Part shown: positions 1 through 13,427 of the stretch, one piece after another
How positions within the stretch are numbered: position 1 is the stretch's first letter
Layout: every line of letters begins with the position of its first letter
Assembly: GCA_025642065.1 (NCBI GenBank)
Contig: JAODUP010000270.1
Location: 314,001-378,000, forward strand
Length of the DNA: 64,000 nucleotides
DNA from: Paralvinella palmiformis
Lineage: Eukaryota; Annelida; Polychaeta; Terebellida; Alvinellidae
Direction: 5' to 3'
The notes under the pieces: generated by a model
What the model saw: only the letters and a program-made list of their open reading frames with translations
Told to the model about the DNA's origin: nothing
Database searches by the model: none
Position numbers and translations under genes: made by a program

Positions 1-719
1 TTGACATCTGCCAGATGTGACAGGAGTACTTTGCATATCAAGTATTGAATTGGCATCTGTAGCAATTTGAGTACTTCTGTAATGACAGGTTTTTGGGGGT
101 TATTCAACCTTTTAAAAAATGCAGTGGTAATTCTGTAAAAAATAAATTCTCATCACATAGCCATGGTACATCTAAATAAATGAAAAGATGCCCAACGTAG
201 ATATTCTTTCAATCCTGAAATGAGAAAGGCACACCCCACTTTTCGTACAAAAAAATTTAATCCACAAATTAGTTTACCATTTAATTTTTTGTTTCGGAAA
301 TATTTCTTCCATGACAATCCTACTTGGAATATAAACTACTCAGATTAGTTATTCCAAGTTGGTACTCGGAGTAGGTACTCATAGTACCTACTCATTGTAA
401 AAGGTAGTAGGTAAAGAGTCGGTAAAAAATGGAATTAGAATTTTTTTAATTGCAATTGATAAATTTGATGTGGAATTGGAGTTAGAATTGACCAAATGGA
501 ATTGAGTGGAATTGGAATTGACAAAATGGAAATTGACCCCATGTCTGATCTGCTATATTATTAGGTAACCTGTTTTAGTTAAAGTAGAATATTTCCTCAA
601 TGTAGCTAATATGACTCAGTTGTGACACATTTATCTATTCTGTACAATATATATCATCATCGTCATTAGTAATTAGTATTTAATACTCATGTATTATTAT
701 GTATTATTCGTTGTTGCAG
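1..719. other. AT-rich non-coding DNA, probably last intron of the RING gene
   Basis: No coding exon is recognised. It holds a short hairpin at 369-393 (11-bp arms GAGTAGGTACT/AGTACCTACTC, 3-base loop). At about 421-552 there is a run of GGAATT/AATTGG words ending in ATTGACCCCATGTCTGAT. That ending recurs at 39301-39322 and, with changes, at 43691-43708, so it belongs to a dispersed repeat. Confidence 0.4.
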
Positions 720-804
720 AGGATTCTGTATGCTGTGCGCGATACAATTAGACATTTGTCCAATGTGCCGAGAGACCATCTCAGAAAGGGTACAGGATAC
801 ATAA
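720..804 (+). CDS. Terminal exon of an IAP-type RING-finger protein (partial)
   Basis: A good acceptor (ttgttgcag) ends at 719. The following frame reads GFCMLCAIQLDICPMCRETI and then SERVQDT before TAA at 802-804. The spacing C-x2-C-x6-C-x2-C with CPMC is the second half of a C3HC4 RING of the IAP/RNF34/LRSAM1 kind, in which CxH-x3 directly precedes the first of these cysteines. The exon starts in phase 2, so the zinc ligands before it must lie on an upstream exon outside or unrecognised in this window. Such C-terminal RINGs are E3 ubiquitin ligase modules. The RING lies at the extreme C terminus, as in IAPs, but I cannot name the parent family. An antisense open frame over this region is a shadow. 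Confidence 0.6.
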
Positions 805-1024
805 CAATACCCGAAGGCTATAGTGACAGTAACAGGAAGAATACTTACACAAACGTTGTTGTACTCTGGATGTGATTTGTCGCCATCATCAGTTGTCATA
901 GCAACCATCGGCAGTCCGTCATGACAGTCTCATCATCATGACTTGTAAATATAAACAAGGAATCTGTTGCCATCATTTCAGCTGTCATTCATTCGTCCAT
1001 TTTGTCATTTTTCATCGTTCACAT

Positions 1025-1030
1025 AATAAA
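1025..1030 (+). terminator. Candidate polyadenylation signal of the RING gene
   Basis: AATAAA lies 221 bases after the stop codon of the RING terminal exon and is followed by a T-rich stretch (gttttttctct). It is the first such hexamer downstream, so 805 to about 1050 is the likely 3' UTR. No transcript evidence is available. Confidence 0.35.
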
Positions 1031-1050
1031 CGTTTTTTCTCTCATAGGCG

Positions 1051-3041
1051 AAACAATTAATATTTTTGTTGTTGTATTAGAGTATGTTATTTTTCAATAC
1101 CGAATACTGCGTAAACTGGTAATTACATTAACTGGGATCAAATTAAGCATCGGCTTGTGAAACTGACTCTTGTCTCGAGTTGCATCTCGCAACTGGTGGT
1201 GCTGGGATAGGATTGGAATGAGTGCTGTATAGATTAATGCTATATAGGTCTATGTAGGTTGCAGTCTGAAGACGTGTTTCATTGAAAAAGAGTGCCAAAT
1301 TAGATGTAACCTGGTATGCATGCAACGTGTCAGCACCTTAACAACATCCTCTCATCGTGCATTTTATACATACGCCTTACATAATTGATTACTTAATGAG
1401 TTACGACAGGGAGTTCTTGGAGCACGTTAACTCGGCCACTGTAAATCGCTGACTTAGCATTCATGCATTAAGCTGATCGGTTATTGCTGCAACCTCGTGC
1501 CATATAATAGGACAGAATCTGTGTGTTGTGTTGTTGTACTATTTCACTAAACGATACTACAGATAGCCTATTTTTTCTGGTGGTCACATTTGTGTATTTT
1601 GCATAAAACGTGTTTCAGTTACCCATCAGTTGGTTTACTGCATTAGTTTCTTTTTTATTGTCAGCCAGTTTTTAATTTGTTCCTTTTTTGTCCAAACCAG
1701 TTGTCTCTGAGAACATAATCTAAAACAATATTGGTTACTAACGTTGCGATATTTGGTTTTTATATCTCGTCGAACAACCACTTGAGTTTACTGAATCTAT
1801 CATCAGTTCCGACTGTTATTCTTAATTGTAATTCATAACTTTTGTATTATTCGTAATTTTTATTACCGTTATTGGGTAGCTGTATTTGTTGAATAGTAAT
1901 TTTCGAAAAGCAGATTGCTGGTGTTGAGGATTTGTGGGTGAAAACCACTACAGTACATGTGAAGATGGTTCAACTGTGATATTTAAATTGCCCTTGATAG
2001 AATTATAGTTGACAGTTTTATGTGTGAAATAATTTGACTCCATGTTTAGTGCTGACCAGTCCATTCCAAGCTTGTTGAGAAGAAATTCAATAAAAATATG
2101 AAAAACGTAGAAGCTAATTTTCCTCCAGTGTGATATATATATATATATATAATTGGGTCATTGCATTATGACATGACACCCAAATTGCTAATTTTTGAAT
2201 TAATTTTGAAGTATTATGTTTTAAAAATGGTTAATTTTCAGTTTGGATCCAGATTTAACAAGAATCCAAGATAAAGGACTAGCATCTTAAATTAGTCAGC
2301 ATTTCAGATTGATTGCTTGTAATTCTTTTTAAGCATCTGTAATTTAGAATGGAAGTTAAACGCATAAAATTCCAGTCGCATGCCTGTAGGTGGCCATTGT
2401 AACTTTTAAGAACCATCAATTTGGTTTTTCCAGACATAGCGTAACATCGATTTAATGTAATGATATATATATAAGAACTAAAAGCTTTACATGTTATTAA
2501 TTCTCACAATTTTTTTGACAAATCCCCCGATTACTTGTTGTATTGATCAGATGTCTCAGGAATGAGACGGCTGATTTGTATCATCTGAGTATATACATGG
2601 TACCTGGTCTGACTATGAGAATTTAATAACTAAAGTGTTGCTTTTTAAGGGTCATAAATCTACTGAAAGATTTTCTCAAACCTAGGACTGTTTTCATAAA
2701 ACAAAATTGACACGAAGATGTCGATGGAATGTTTGTGGGATACTCTTGAATGTTGATAGCTCGAGGTGTACCTTAACATCCGCATTAATGAAAGACTTGT
2801 CTACAGACTTGTTTTCCATATGTTCAATGAAGCACTCATCAGTCTCGAAGTGCTTCCATTTACATATGACGACGTGTAGAATTTTATCAGCCATCAAACA
2901 TGATTATTTTTCTATGAATCAAGATTTAGTTTATTTTCTTCAGAAGTGGATGTGCAACGTTGTAAATGAAAATTTCCTAATCACAGATTCACTTTAGCTT
3001 TATTAACTCATGGTTGTGTAGGTCACACATCAGTTTCACCG

Positions 3042-3075
<34 letters not shown>

Positions 3076-6000
3076 ACCACATGTATGTGTGTATATATAT
3101 ATAATGGTTCTGTGTGTATTTATGTATGTACTCAAGGTGCAGCACAGGGGAAGTACTTGCTATTAACACGAGCATAAAGAAAATCCACTAATAGTTAAAG
3201 ATGCTCTGATCAAATGTAAATTTTGCTTCGATTTAATGGTACGGAGAGTTTTCATTTTGTGTATGATATATTGAGGCATACTGAGGATATGTATCTCGAA
3301 CTGTCTAGGATGAAATGAGCACCACAGTGATTTATCTGTTTGAAGATTTGTAGAATTAATTCAAAGATTAGTAGAGGTTCGATCCGATCGAATCATGAAA
3401 TATTTGGTACAGATCAACATGCTCATTGTACAGTAGTGCAACTGTCCGTCCAGTTTATCTGAAATTGTTTACTTAGAGATACCTCACTGTGCAAGCTTGT
3501 GATTGGTTGATTGGCTGGTGTCACGAATGTCTGTCGAGCGATACATAGATCATGCTATTTTGTGCCACGTGTAGACCAAGGATCATTCAGTTCGTGTGCC
3601 GCTCAGATTTCAAGGAACTGCGGCAACTTACTGTTAAAGTTTGTTGATTGTTGGTTTGTTATTTGGTGCAGTTTGTTTTGCATAAACATAGCTATGACTG
3701 CGGAAGAGCATTTATTTTTAGTTGAATTACTATTTCAGGGGATGTTTCATTTTGTGCCATAATAAATTCAGTTTTTAAAAATTAAAATTTCTTCGCCACC
3801 TAGAGAAAATGTGTTTGGTGGCAGATGAGGCGATGTACTCGAGGTTACTCCTAGTGTTTGGAAAGTGTATCGTTGTTAAACTTGGTTATCCTGTTCTGTC
3901 AAAAGATGTTTATGTGGCGAAGTGACTGTGATTACGTTTTTGCTGTATAATGGATTTTACTGTATATAGATAACACCCAGTGGTTGGAGGAAATGTGGAG
4001 GGGGAGGCCGGCCGGTGATTGTAAGCTGTTATGGAACATTTTGTTTTTGCATGAATAACAACTAATTACAAATCTGAATAAAATTATTGTATTAATTTAA
4101 CTAGTCTGCTGAATAAGTCTTCTTTTCCGATATTTCTGGTTCTTTAGTCATTCTCTCAGTGAATGAGTGAGTGAGTGAGTGATTGATTGATTATGTGTGT
4201 GTGTTTAGCAGGGCTACAAGTGACAATATTTTCTATTTAAATGTATGTTGAATTTTAACTTTTTATTGAGATGAAAATGAATTGACATAAATCACTGCTG
4301 ATTTCATGCTCTGTGATTATTATTTATAGCATAAACTTCTTGTAAAATACAGATATGTAACTATACGCCATTTGTTGTATGCATAATACAAATATCAATG
4401 ATTAATACTAATAATAATAATACATTGTATTTCAATAAGTTGTAAACTAAAATTGGAAATCTCCTACTGCTGTGATGTCAACATAAATTGCTGCCATGGC
4501 AGGAAAATATGTTTTAATGTATCTATAGCCACACAGTTACAAAACATTATGACAACCATTATAAAGAAGGGGGAGAGTGATTATTTAAGCATTTTTGAAA
4601 AGTATTTGTTGGCAAATTTATACACAATGACCTTGAAGTAGATTGCATAAACAAGGTGAACGTTTTTCACCTCGTTCTGAAATATCACAAAAATGTTTAG
4701 GATAATATTTCCGTAATGACAATAATAAAATAGTGAATATTTGTTCGGATGATGAGAAAACATTATGATTAGCAGCTAGAAATAGTTTACTTATTTGGGG
4801 AATTGATGGTGGTGCTGGATTGTACGGGATCAACGAGTACAGTTTTCATATCGAAAATATAAATAAGGTACTAGAGGGCTCTGTTTTTATGATATTTAAA
4901 GATTAGCAACAAAACACGTTCCTACAGTGTTCCGATGTTGAATCCGTCCGTCTGTGTGCCTAAATATTATGGTTTATTGTTATCATTGTTTTGTTTTAAT
5001 ATTTGGGGTTTGGTTATATTAACATTTCAAAGTTTCCTTTCGTGACACACGAAAATCATAATGTAATTAAACATATGCTTGTGAAGTGCAGAATATTTCT
5101 TTATAACAGAGAAATATGTGTGTCTTGGTCAAACTGTATAAAGCTATTATTTACTTTATTTTTAATGTGTATAAAGTTATATCTGTATTCAGCCTTTTCA
5201 GTAGGGAATAGAGTAGAAGATCTCTTACAAGAGGTAGGCAGCAGCTCACCTGTACAGGTGGCCTGTAACAAACCGGCGTTACTGGGGGGATATTTGGATG
5301 TGGGGAGGGGGTAGTGAAGGGCTGGCCGTGGAGTAGTGGTAGTCACACTAACACAGTGTTGGCCCTGAAAAGGTTGGGGAAAGTGGAGTATTTGGTGCAT
5401 TCTAGGCCAATTTCTAGGTACATTATTAATACAACTATAAAGCCCTTATAATTAGCCTGATTAATATTAATATCATTATTATGGCAATAACTATAATAAT
5501 GCGCACAATTTCTATATTCCCTTTATAATTTATAATTAGATTACGGCTCTTAACAAACAGTATAATACAATGATAACGGTTTCATATCTATGGAAAATTG
5601 GAATTTCCGGAACAGACCTTGGGTTTATAATAATAATTAAACTGCAGAAATATTCTATATCCAAAACAAATGTGCACACACACACACCCATATATATATA
5701 TATATATATATATATAGGTTCACATACTAGGCTTCTCTATACACATCTGATAACAGTGATCATGATATAGACACTCGAGCTACGTCTTCCCATTTTACAG
5801 TTGATAATGCAATACGATGCAAAACAACAGAATCGCAGTATTAACTCTGTGATATATTTCACAATAATAAAAGGCCGCAGCACGATAAACTTATGTTTCC
5901 AAAGGAGTTTCCTTTCGTGTTGACCAATGACGAGACTAAAGCAATTTAAACGATAACACTCAGTAAGTTGAACTCACACTGTTGACCTTTTAATGAAATT

Positions 6001-6090
6001 GTCAATCATAACCTCTTGATACAAGATTTACGGAGTAGTGGTAGCACAGCCTGTTAAAACTCGGTCAAGTCTTGTTTTCTATATAAGATA
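1051..6090. other. Intergenic DNA without recognisable genes
   Basis: AT-rich sequence with TA/GT microsatellites (about 2133-2150, 3043-3105, 5690-5716). Open frames here are short and show no splice-consistent or family-like sequence. A more GC-rich patch at about 5215-5400 could be a repeat fragment but was not assigned. Confidence 0.4.
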
Positions 6091-6097
6091 TTTCTTA

Positions 6098-6460
6098 CTA
6101 AACGGTTAACGGCAGATTGTAACGCTCCTTAATATAATGTTTGTGCAATCGGGACTTGAATGTATTTAATGTAGGACTGTCTACCACGTGCGCTGGTAAC
6201 TCATTCCAATCGTTTGTCACTGTCTGACTGAATACATTTTGCCTCAAACTCGATCTTGAGCGGCGCTTCACTAGCTTGAGGCTATACCCTCTGGTGTTTG
6301 ACATGTCAGCTAGCAAGCATGTCTGTACCCTTCAGGATCTTATACACTTGAAGGATGTCGCCTCATCTCCTACGATAGTACGAAAGGAGTCACAGGGCTT
6401 CTAACCTATCTTTATATGGCAGACATTCCAAAGTTTAGTATTATCTTTTTTGCTCTCCTC
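6098..6460 (-). mobile_element. 3' end of a decayed non-LTR retrotransposon (reverse transcriptase tail)
   Basis: Read on the minus strand, the segment gives LECLPYKDRLEAL, then YKILKGTDML, then SLKLVKRRSR, VNDWNELPAHV-like words and FKSRLHKHY, ending in a stop near 6098. This order (LPYKDRLEAL, GDILQVYKILKG, RTRGxSLKLVKRRS, VxNDWNxLP, TLNxFKxRLxKHW) is the typical C-terminal tail of LINE reverse transcriptase proteins in invertebrate genomes. In-frame stops and a frameshift near 6310-6330 show that it is dead. Nothing of the catalytic RT core is present, consistent with 5' truncation. Confidence 0.7.
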
Positions 6461-8476
6461 TGGATTTTTTCGACTCTTAATTAATTAATTCCTTGTACAT
6501 TCATATTAACTGCAGACAAAATTTTATTATGGTCAGTAATGGCCTCTGATCATAAAATTAATCTAACTATTAAGCAAATTCTTAGGATTAAGCAAAAACT
6601 TCATGAAATATTGAATCACTGTTTTTTTTACATTAATCTAATATTTCAAATATTATTTGTGGGTATGTTTCCTTTTTTTTAAATTGATCCCGAAAAGGTT
6701 ATTTTTGACTTACCCACTTCAATGTATCACTAAATCTCAGTTGAAATATAATTTTTTGTTGATGTCCAGTGGACACATATATATTAGTTCTCAACTAGTG
6801 TACTGATGAAGATGTACCTAAAGACAGCAGAGCCCGTCATATATCGCTCCGCACGATTCACCAGATCTGGTTTTAATAATAATATTTTAAAATAATATTT
6901 TTTTAAATTTCATTTATGTGATTCAACAAATGTACATTGTACAGTTGTAATCTAACATAATAACCGAATACATAAAAAATTAATGTGGCACAAAAATTGC
7001 AGGTCCATATATTTCTGTTGAAGTCATTTTAATTTTTAGCGACCGTTAATTGTTAGACGGTGTCCATATAATCATTTGTTTACGCATAAAATCTAACAAA
7101 TTAACATATTATTAACCCGAATAGTGTAATTAATTCGTTTAAGCATAACTGACCGAGACACCTTAACTTATCAAACAGTTGAACTAATTGGAACATCAAC
7201 AGCTGGACCTTAAACATGGACCATAAACCGTAATGTGAGTTTATTGTACGGGAATCAGCTGAGGAAAACTAATTATCTCCACGTGCGTGTTTATTGGGCG
7301 CTGTTTTGACGTCCATTATGATAGCTATGGTCTTACTTTGAAAGAGAGACATGGCTACAATATCCGCCCTTGTTTAACGTCGTGTTGTGCCGAATAATAT
7401 TTGGAGTTGACAAATGTTGCCACAATGTAGATAATGACTGCCGCTCAGGCGTGACCGATAGGGGGTGTTAATTGTGTCGTAATCCCCGAGGTCATTCATA
7501 AAATGTTAACATTGACGAGAAGGCTTCTTTTTCTTCTATTTTAAGTTGATTCTGAAGCATTGAAGAAAGCCTGCTGCATGGATTAAAGTATTTCAGTCGC
7601 CTAGGATAGCTGCAGCAACAAATATATGCAGTATTTCAACAGCAATGATGATGATGATGATGATGATAATTGATATAATACTTTAATCAACAGAGAATTA
7701 AGACATGCTCTGACTCATATATAATACAACACATTTCATACATTAATACATATGCAGGGATAGCTATTTATAAATTTTAAAAGAACCGGACCAAATATTT
7801 CACGACTCGCTTTAACATGATATAACAACTTATTATAAAAAATAGCAAAGTTTCGGAGCTGATTTTCGACAAAATTGCTGTGTGATTCTGTAACACCATC
7901 AAAAGCCAACAAGACTCGGAGTACAGAAAGCCTATGATCTACAATTTTACCACTACTACTACTATTACTGTTACTATTACTACTACTACCACTAATATTA
8001 ATAATAATTTTTCAAACATTGGTACCTCGACATAAATCTCTGCGCGCGCGCGTGTGTGTCTGTGTGCATGCGTGCGTGCGTATGGGTATGTGCGCGTGCG
8101 TGCATACAAAATACATGTCATATATGTTCATAAGTTTGTTGATCACAGAAAGAAGAACCGTTCTTCAATATATAGAGTTATTAAACATCACACAATTATA
8201 TCATTTCATAGCCTTAAATGAGTACAATTTTGAAAATGAATATGTAACAAACATGATATTTATATTGAAAACATCCCCTCCCCCCCTGATAAATATAAAT
8301 TAATAAATAATGCATATAGAATTACGCGCTTTATTTTGGTTTATTCATGCGGGTCGATCAATTCACCACACAAAGCCTTGTTTTGTGTCGACTATAGTGG
8401 ATTGTTTATATTTAGGAAATCCTGTTCTTTATTCTTTTATTAATGTGATACCCTTATATATAACGTAATTTGCCCT

Positions 8477-8587
<111 letters not shown>

Positions 8588-9255
8588 CTGGGGGTTATTG
8601 TACAACAATGCATTGCCATAGTTCAGTAGAGAAATTGGGGTTGGACTCAAGTCTATAGGATGTGTCATCATTTATATAATTACGAATAACCCGTAACTGT
8701 CTTATTTGATAATAACAGGAATGAATTGATAAAAACAGAATTGACCGGTTTTTCCGTTCCTAGAGTGTTATCTATCCAATATGAGAACCTAGATTTCTCA
8801 CAGACGTGAAAGAATCTAAATAATTGGATTCAATATTAATCCGAAGATTCTCAGTTTTCTTCACATATTGCTTGCCTGAGAAAGCAATGAACGTCGGTCT
8901 TATTCTTGTCAAACTTGTCAACATGTTGTCATGTCCTTCATCCAGATACGCACGTCTACGACACAAGCCTCAACTGAGGATAAAATATCATCAATCCATT
9001 TATAGCTTTAAAGTCATGTAGACCCGAGTATCATCGGTATATCAGTGTACTGTCGTTCGTTCCGGTGACCGCTTCCGGATCTTCGGATCCAGAGAGTTAT
9101 ATTCAATAACATCACAAACTAAAACGAATAGAATATGTTCCATATGACAGCACCCTAACTGCGTGGTATTCTGTTAGAAAATATAAATAAACTAATCTGA
9201 AAACGTTAATATTCAAGAAATATTACAGAAGAGTGTCGCACCTACCTACCTACCT

Positions 9256-9256
<1 letters not shown>

Positions 9257-9302
<46 letters not shown>
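9257..9302. repeat. (ATC)n trinucleotide microsatellite
   Basis: About fifteen uninterrupted ATC/CAT units, preceded by (CTAC)n at 9241-9256. Confidence 0.95.
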
Positions 9303-10964
9303 GGCAATAACTTGATGATAATTAGTTTATTTTAATCAAATTCTATCAATTATTATGTGTTATATATTCGTATGCTATTCTCATGATATCATCAACGGAA
9401 ATAATAATAATAATAATAATAACAACAAAAATTCTAAACCGTACAGCATTAAACGTTGAATTATTATAAAATTAAATAAAACTGAAACAAATATCAGAAG
9501 ACCAGGATGGATTGAATTATAATATGTACTAATAGCATTCAATTACACATCATAAAACCAAATTATAAAATGAATGACATGCAAATTCTCGGAAACATGA
9601 TAGGTATAATAACACTTATGATTGGTGAAAACGTGGAATCTTCTCTGTTCGTGTTGATGTTGTTTCGTATACTGAATACATTTTATACAAAAGGAAAACT
9701 GGCTGAACAGTGACACTCTGTTTAAAATTATACCCATACAAATTGAAAAATGAACGAGGCAAGTCAGCCATCTGTAAGTCAAAAACAAAATCAATTATAA
9801 TCTGATAAATGGTCACAAAGAAATGCGGTACACGCGGCTTAGTCCCCCAAAAGCAAGGGTGTGGCCTCGCGAAGCCAAGGGCAATGGGTCGCTCCGGTTC
9901 GCCGTACGTAAGGAACTATTCTGGGTAGATGTGCGCACGAGCTCGCACATTTCTTCGACTAACAACGCATGTCTTATAAAGCCTAAGTCATAAGCAGTGT
10001 GTGATTTTCATCATATCCTGCTACAGAGGCTTATCATGTTTCACTAACAAGCTAACGTGGTTATGGGTTTTCCGCCTATCTCGGGTATTTCCAGCTCGTA
10101 TTTGACAACAGAGAGGACAGATATGAATAAACATAACACGAGTCGTCGTTCACCTCTACGTAAGGATGTCTTCGCCCCGAGTACGACATTTGGGACACGT
10201 TCGTCGCCAATTACGATATTAATTTGTTATGACCGATAACAGATTTATGAAACTCGGATCAATAATCTCAGCTGACCTATTGCGTCATAGGTTGTTTTTT
10301 AAACTTTGACATCAAACTTACTAGTTGTAAAAGCAAAATAATCATATTCAGATGAAAATTTTAATTCCACCCGGAGTGAATGATTTAAATTACAACAATA
10401 ATAATAATTACCGAAACAACAATATTATAATATTTGTATAAGACTCTATTAAATCTATTTATAGATTATCATACGGACGGAGAACCTAGTAGAAGAATAC
10501 AAAGATCTGTATTTAAATTTTTATTAATTACTATAACTATATATTGTTTAAAATAATTACTGAAACGCACTTGTTGTTTTATTGACTTCGTACGTATATG
10601 TCTTTAATTATTTCACTTTTGAGACTAATAAATCCGAAATAAAAAAAGGAACAAACAGTAAAATCCTGAATTGAAATCGGGAGATGACAGGTTGGCGTAC
10701 TCCAAGAACTCGATCATTATCTCGTCCCCTTATATAATGATGATTATATAGTAACTTGAAAACTGAGAAGATCAAGTCATAAATCTCACAGCATCCAGAA
10801 CGTACGCCAGTCAAATATCGTTTTACTTCTGCTGGTTTTTGTATCAGGATACTCCTGAAGGAACATTCGCTAAATTTAGGCCATATCCAGTACGTGTAGC
10901 CGGTAACAGTGGACTATGTACATAAAAGTGGTCGTAAAACAACAGTAAATCATATACATTATAT

Positions 10965-10970
<6 letters not shown>

Positions 10971-11009
<39 letters not shown>
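10971..11009. repeat. (TA)n microsatellite
   Basis: Nearly forty bases of alternating TA in an AT-rich context; no other signal. Confidence 0.95.
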
Positions 11010-11011
<2 letters not shown>

Positions 11012-11698
11012 CTCATTTCGATGGTTAATAGCTTCATGTTATATTGTTAATAGAAAGAATAACATACAACTGTATTGTACTTTATTAGTTACCAACTTTA
11101 AAAGGAGCGCGGACTTTAAAATTGTCCTTACGGAGGGCTACTTGGGCCTTTGGCCCGTACAAATAAGGATTTAGAATAATAATAACCGAATTTTAATGAG
11201 TAAACTTCATAGACCCAATCATAGTATCAACTAATTAATGCCACATTCTCCGCCGTTTAGGACATTTTGGCGTAATTTTTGGCGAACACACGGCTAGACA
11301 AACAGCTAGGTTTATTATTTTGAACGGAGTTTGAAGACGCCTTTTAAAAAGTGACCCCGTTTTCTCTGCTGTTGACTATGCTGTAGTAATTTATAATCTC
11401 TCCATATTAATTTTTTACCATATGTAAATGCCTTACACAGTAATAGGCGCAATTAACCCCCCCCCCCCACACACACACACCCTTTATAGTTAGAAAACCG
11501 TTAATACGTTTTCAGAATATGAAAGGAAAATATATTGTTAATATACAAGCCCTATTAAAGAAATGTACAAATAAATTCAGCAACTGTAATTATTTAAATA
11601 TGCTAATAATACCGCCATCTTTGACCTAATTAATGGTCATGATCTTATATATCAATCAAATCGAATGATCTTGTTACCAATAGTAGTGACAATATACC

Positions 11699-12029
11699 CA
11701 AGGCCGTATTTATAGGCCTTAATTAAAAGGGCCTTGGGCTAATAGAATTTGGAGGGCCTTCATTATGTATATGTTCGCCCCCGTTTCTTAAAAAAAAAAT
11801 ATATTCACGAACCCCATTGAACTTAAAAGATCCACTCCAATTAGAGGTAGCCCAAACAATTTAAACTGTTTCAGTTTAGTTTAGAGGAGCGCCATTAAAT
11901 ATGAAAATATAAAAATCTCCTCTGTTCTTATAACTAATTTCTTTTTGTTTTATCACGAATCCCAAGACTGGCTCGAGGGCACACAATTGGGGGCCTTGTA
12001 GCTGCAGTCCATACATAAATACGGCGCTG
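11699..12029. mobile_element. Candidate non-autonomous DNA transposon (GCCGTATTTA termini)
   Basis: The left end CAAGGCCGTATTTA (11699-11712) and right end TAAATACGGCGCTG (12016-12029) are imperfect inverted repeats sharing GCCGTATTTA. Inside are repeated GGGCCTT words and no intact coding frame. A second terminus of the same type (TCAGCGCCGTAT, 12083-12094) lies across a (TA)n tract, suggesting two abutting copies. A target-site duplication was not identified. Confidence 0.4.
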
Positions 12030-12034
12030 ATGTA

Positions 12035-12035
<1 letters not shown>

Positions 12036-12075
<40 letters not shown>
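12036..12075. repeat. (TA)n tract between inverted GCGCCGTAT termini
   Basis: About forty bases of alternating TA sit between ATACGGCGCTGA (12019-12030) and its exact reverse complement TCAGCGCCGTAT (12083-12094). Confidence 0.9.
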
Positions 12076-12079
<4 letters not shown>

Positions 12080-12094
12080 CACTCAGCGCCGTAT

Positions 12095-12433
12095 ATATAT
12101 AACCATGTTGTATACAATAAATTTAAGTTACTATACCACCATAACAAACATCCTATAATTTAGACATCATTATACCATGTCATCAGATCTGGTAGAAGAT
12201 TGCGAGTTATCAACTTGTTAACACAACAACATCGCAAACTTTTGAACACAATTTGTGAATTTCACTAAATAACTGTTATAAAGTCATAATTAATAATATC
12301 CCATGTTAAGTAAACTAAATGACGTATTGATCAATAAATTATATATTATGTTAGTAACATCTAAAAGAATGTTTATTTGATGCCGCATAGATAAAGAATA
12401 CGCTATAACTGCAATCAACATATCATTAACCCC

Positions 12434-12467
<34 letters not shown>

Positions 12468-12800
12468 GTGTGTGTGTGTATGTGTGTGTGTGTGTGTGCG
12501 TGTGCGTGCCTGCTTGAATATAACTTATTTTGACTATGTTGTACTAATTTATTATCTCTCCATCTTAATTATTTTTTTTACCATTTGTAAATACCTTATG
12601 CAGTAATAGATGTAAGTAAAGTATTATAGTGGATTCTTTATCTATACGGCATCAATTAAAAATTCTTTTAGATGTTACTAACATAAGATAAGATCTACTT
12701 TATTGACCAATACGTCATTTAGTTTACTTAACATGGTACATTATTAGATAATAGATTGTCTGTATTTGAGAAAAGTGTGCGAGCACATGCGCGCGCGCAC

Positions 12801-12832
<32 letters not shown>

Positions 12833-13340
12833 CTCATTTGCCTGTAATTAAGCCTCAGTATAAGGCTGTATTTATAATCCAAACATGCATATATTGTATT
12901 TGGCATTTTAATTCGCAGTCATATATTATGAATTAGTTCATTATCATTAAGTATTAGTTGAGCTATGGTCTTAACCGTAAAGTAACATGAACTTTGAACA
13001 CACTTTAAATATTATATATATTAGTTTTAGCACAGAATATCTAAATTTCCACATGCTATCGTTTAAAATATTTATATTTAATTATATTTCTATAAACTAA
13101 AATGTATAGTCTATATAATGGCTGCGTATTATCAAAATCAATTAAACAAATTTCTGTCCGTACTTATATAATTATAACGTCATCAAGATTAATATTTGGA
13201 ACTAGACCAGAAACATGAGAGTTCGAACTAGAAACCATCGCTAGTTGATGTTATTTGGTTGCCCGCGGTGTAATTGACCAACATATGACTCATCGAGGAT
13301 TTTCGTCGGCATTCGGCAACACTCGGCATCATCGGAAATA
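12095..13340. other. Non-coding DNA upstream of PPP4R1
   Basis: AT-rich sequence with microsatellites at 12427-12510 and 12803-12831; no gene recognised. Base composition becomes GC-richer from about 13200 towards the PPP4R1 promoter. Confidence 0.4.
12427..12510. repeat. (CT)n(TA)n(TG)n compound microsatellite
   Basis: Consecutive CT, TA and TG dinucleotide runs, the last one interrupted. Confidence 0.9.
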
Positions 13341-13427
13341 CAAATTCGTGACAACCAATCAGATTTCTCTTTACGCGCTCCATTGACCAATCAAAATGGA
13401 ACTCTAAAAAGTCATGGTCATTCCAAT
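13341..13427 (+). promoter_or_regulatory. PPP4R1 proximal promoter with two CCAAT boxes
   Basis: Two CCAAT boxes in the sequence context ACCAATC occur at 13355-13359 and 13387-13391, exactly 32 bases apart (about three helical turns). The second lies 37 bases before the proposed start codon. ACCAATC is the usual NF-Y context. No TATA box is seen. The start codon lies in the word AATATGGCGG, which resembles the YY1-type element seen at TATA-less start sites. A GC- and CpG-richer zone continues through the first introns to about 14650. Confidence 0.45.

Noticed and set aside
3511..3762. 83-codon + strand open frame containing AEEHLFLVELLFQ
   Set aside because: Faintly resembles the N terminus of some transposases, but nothing else supports it and the frame is short.
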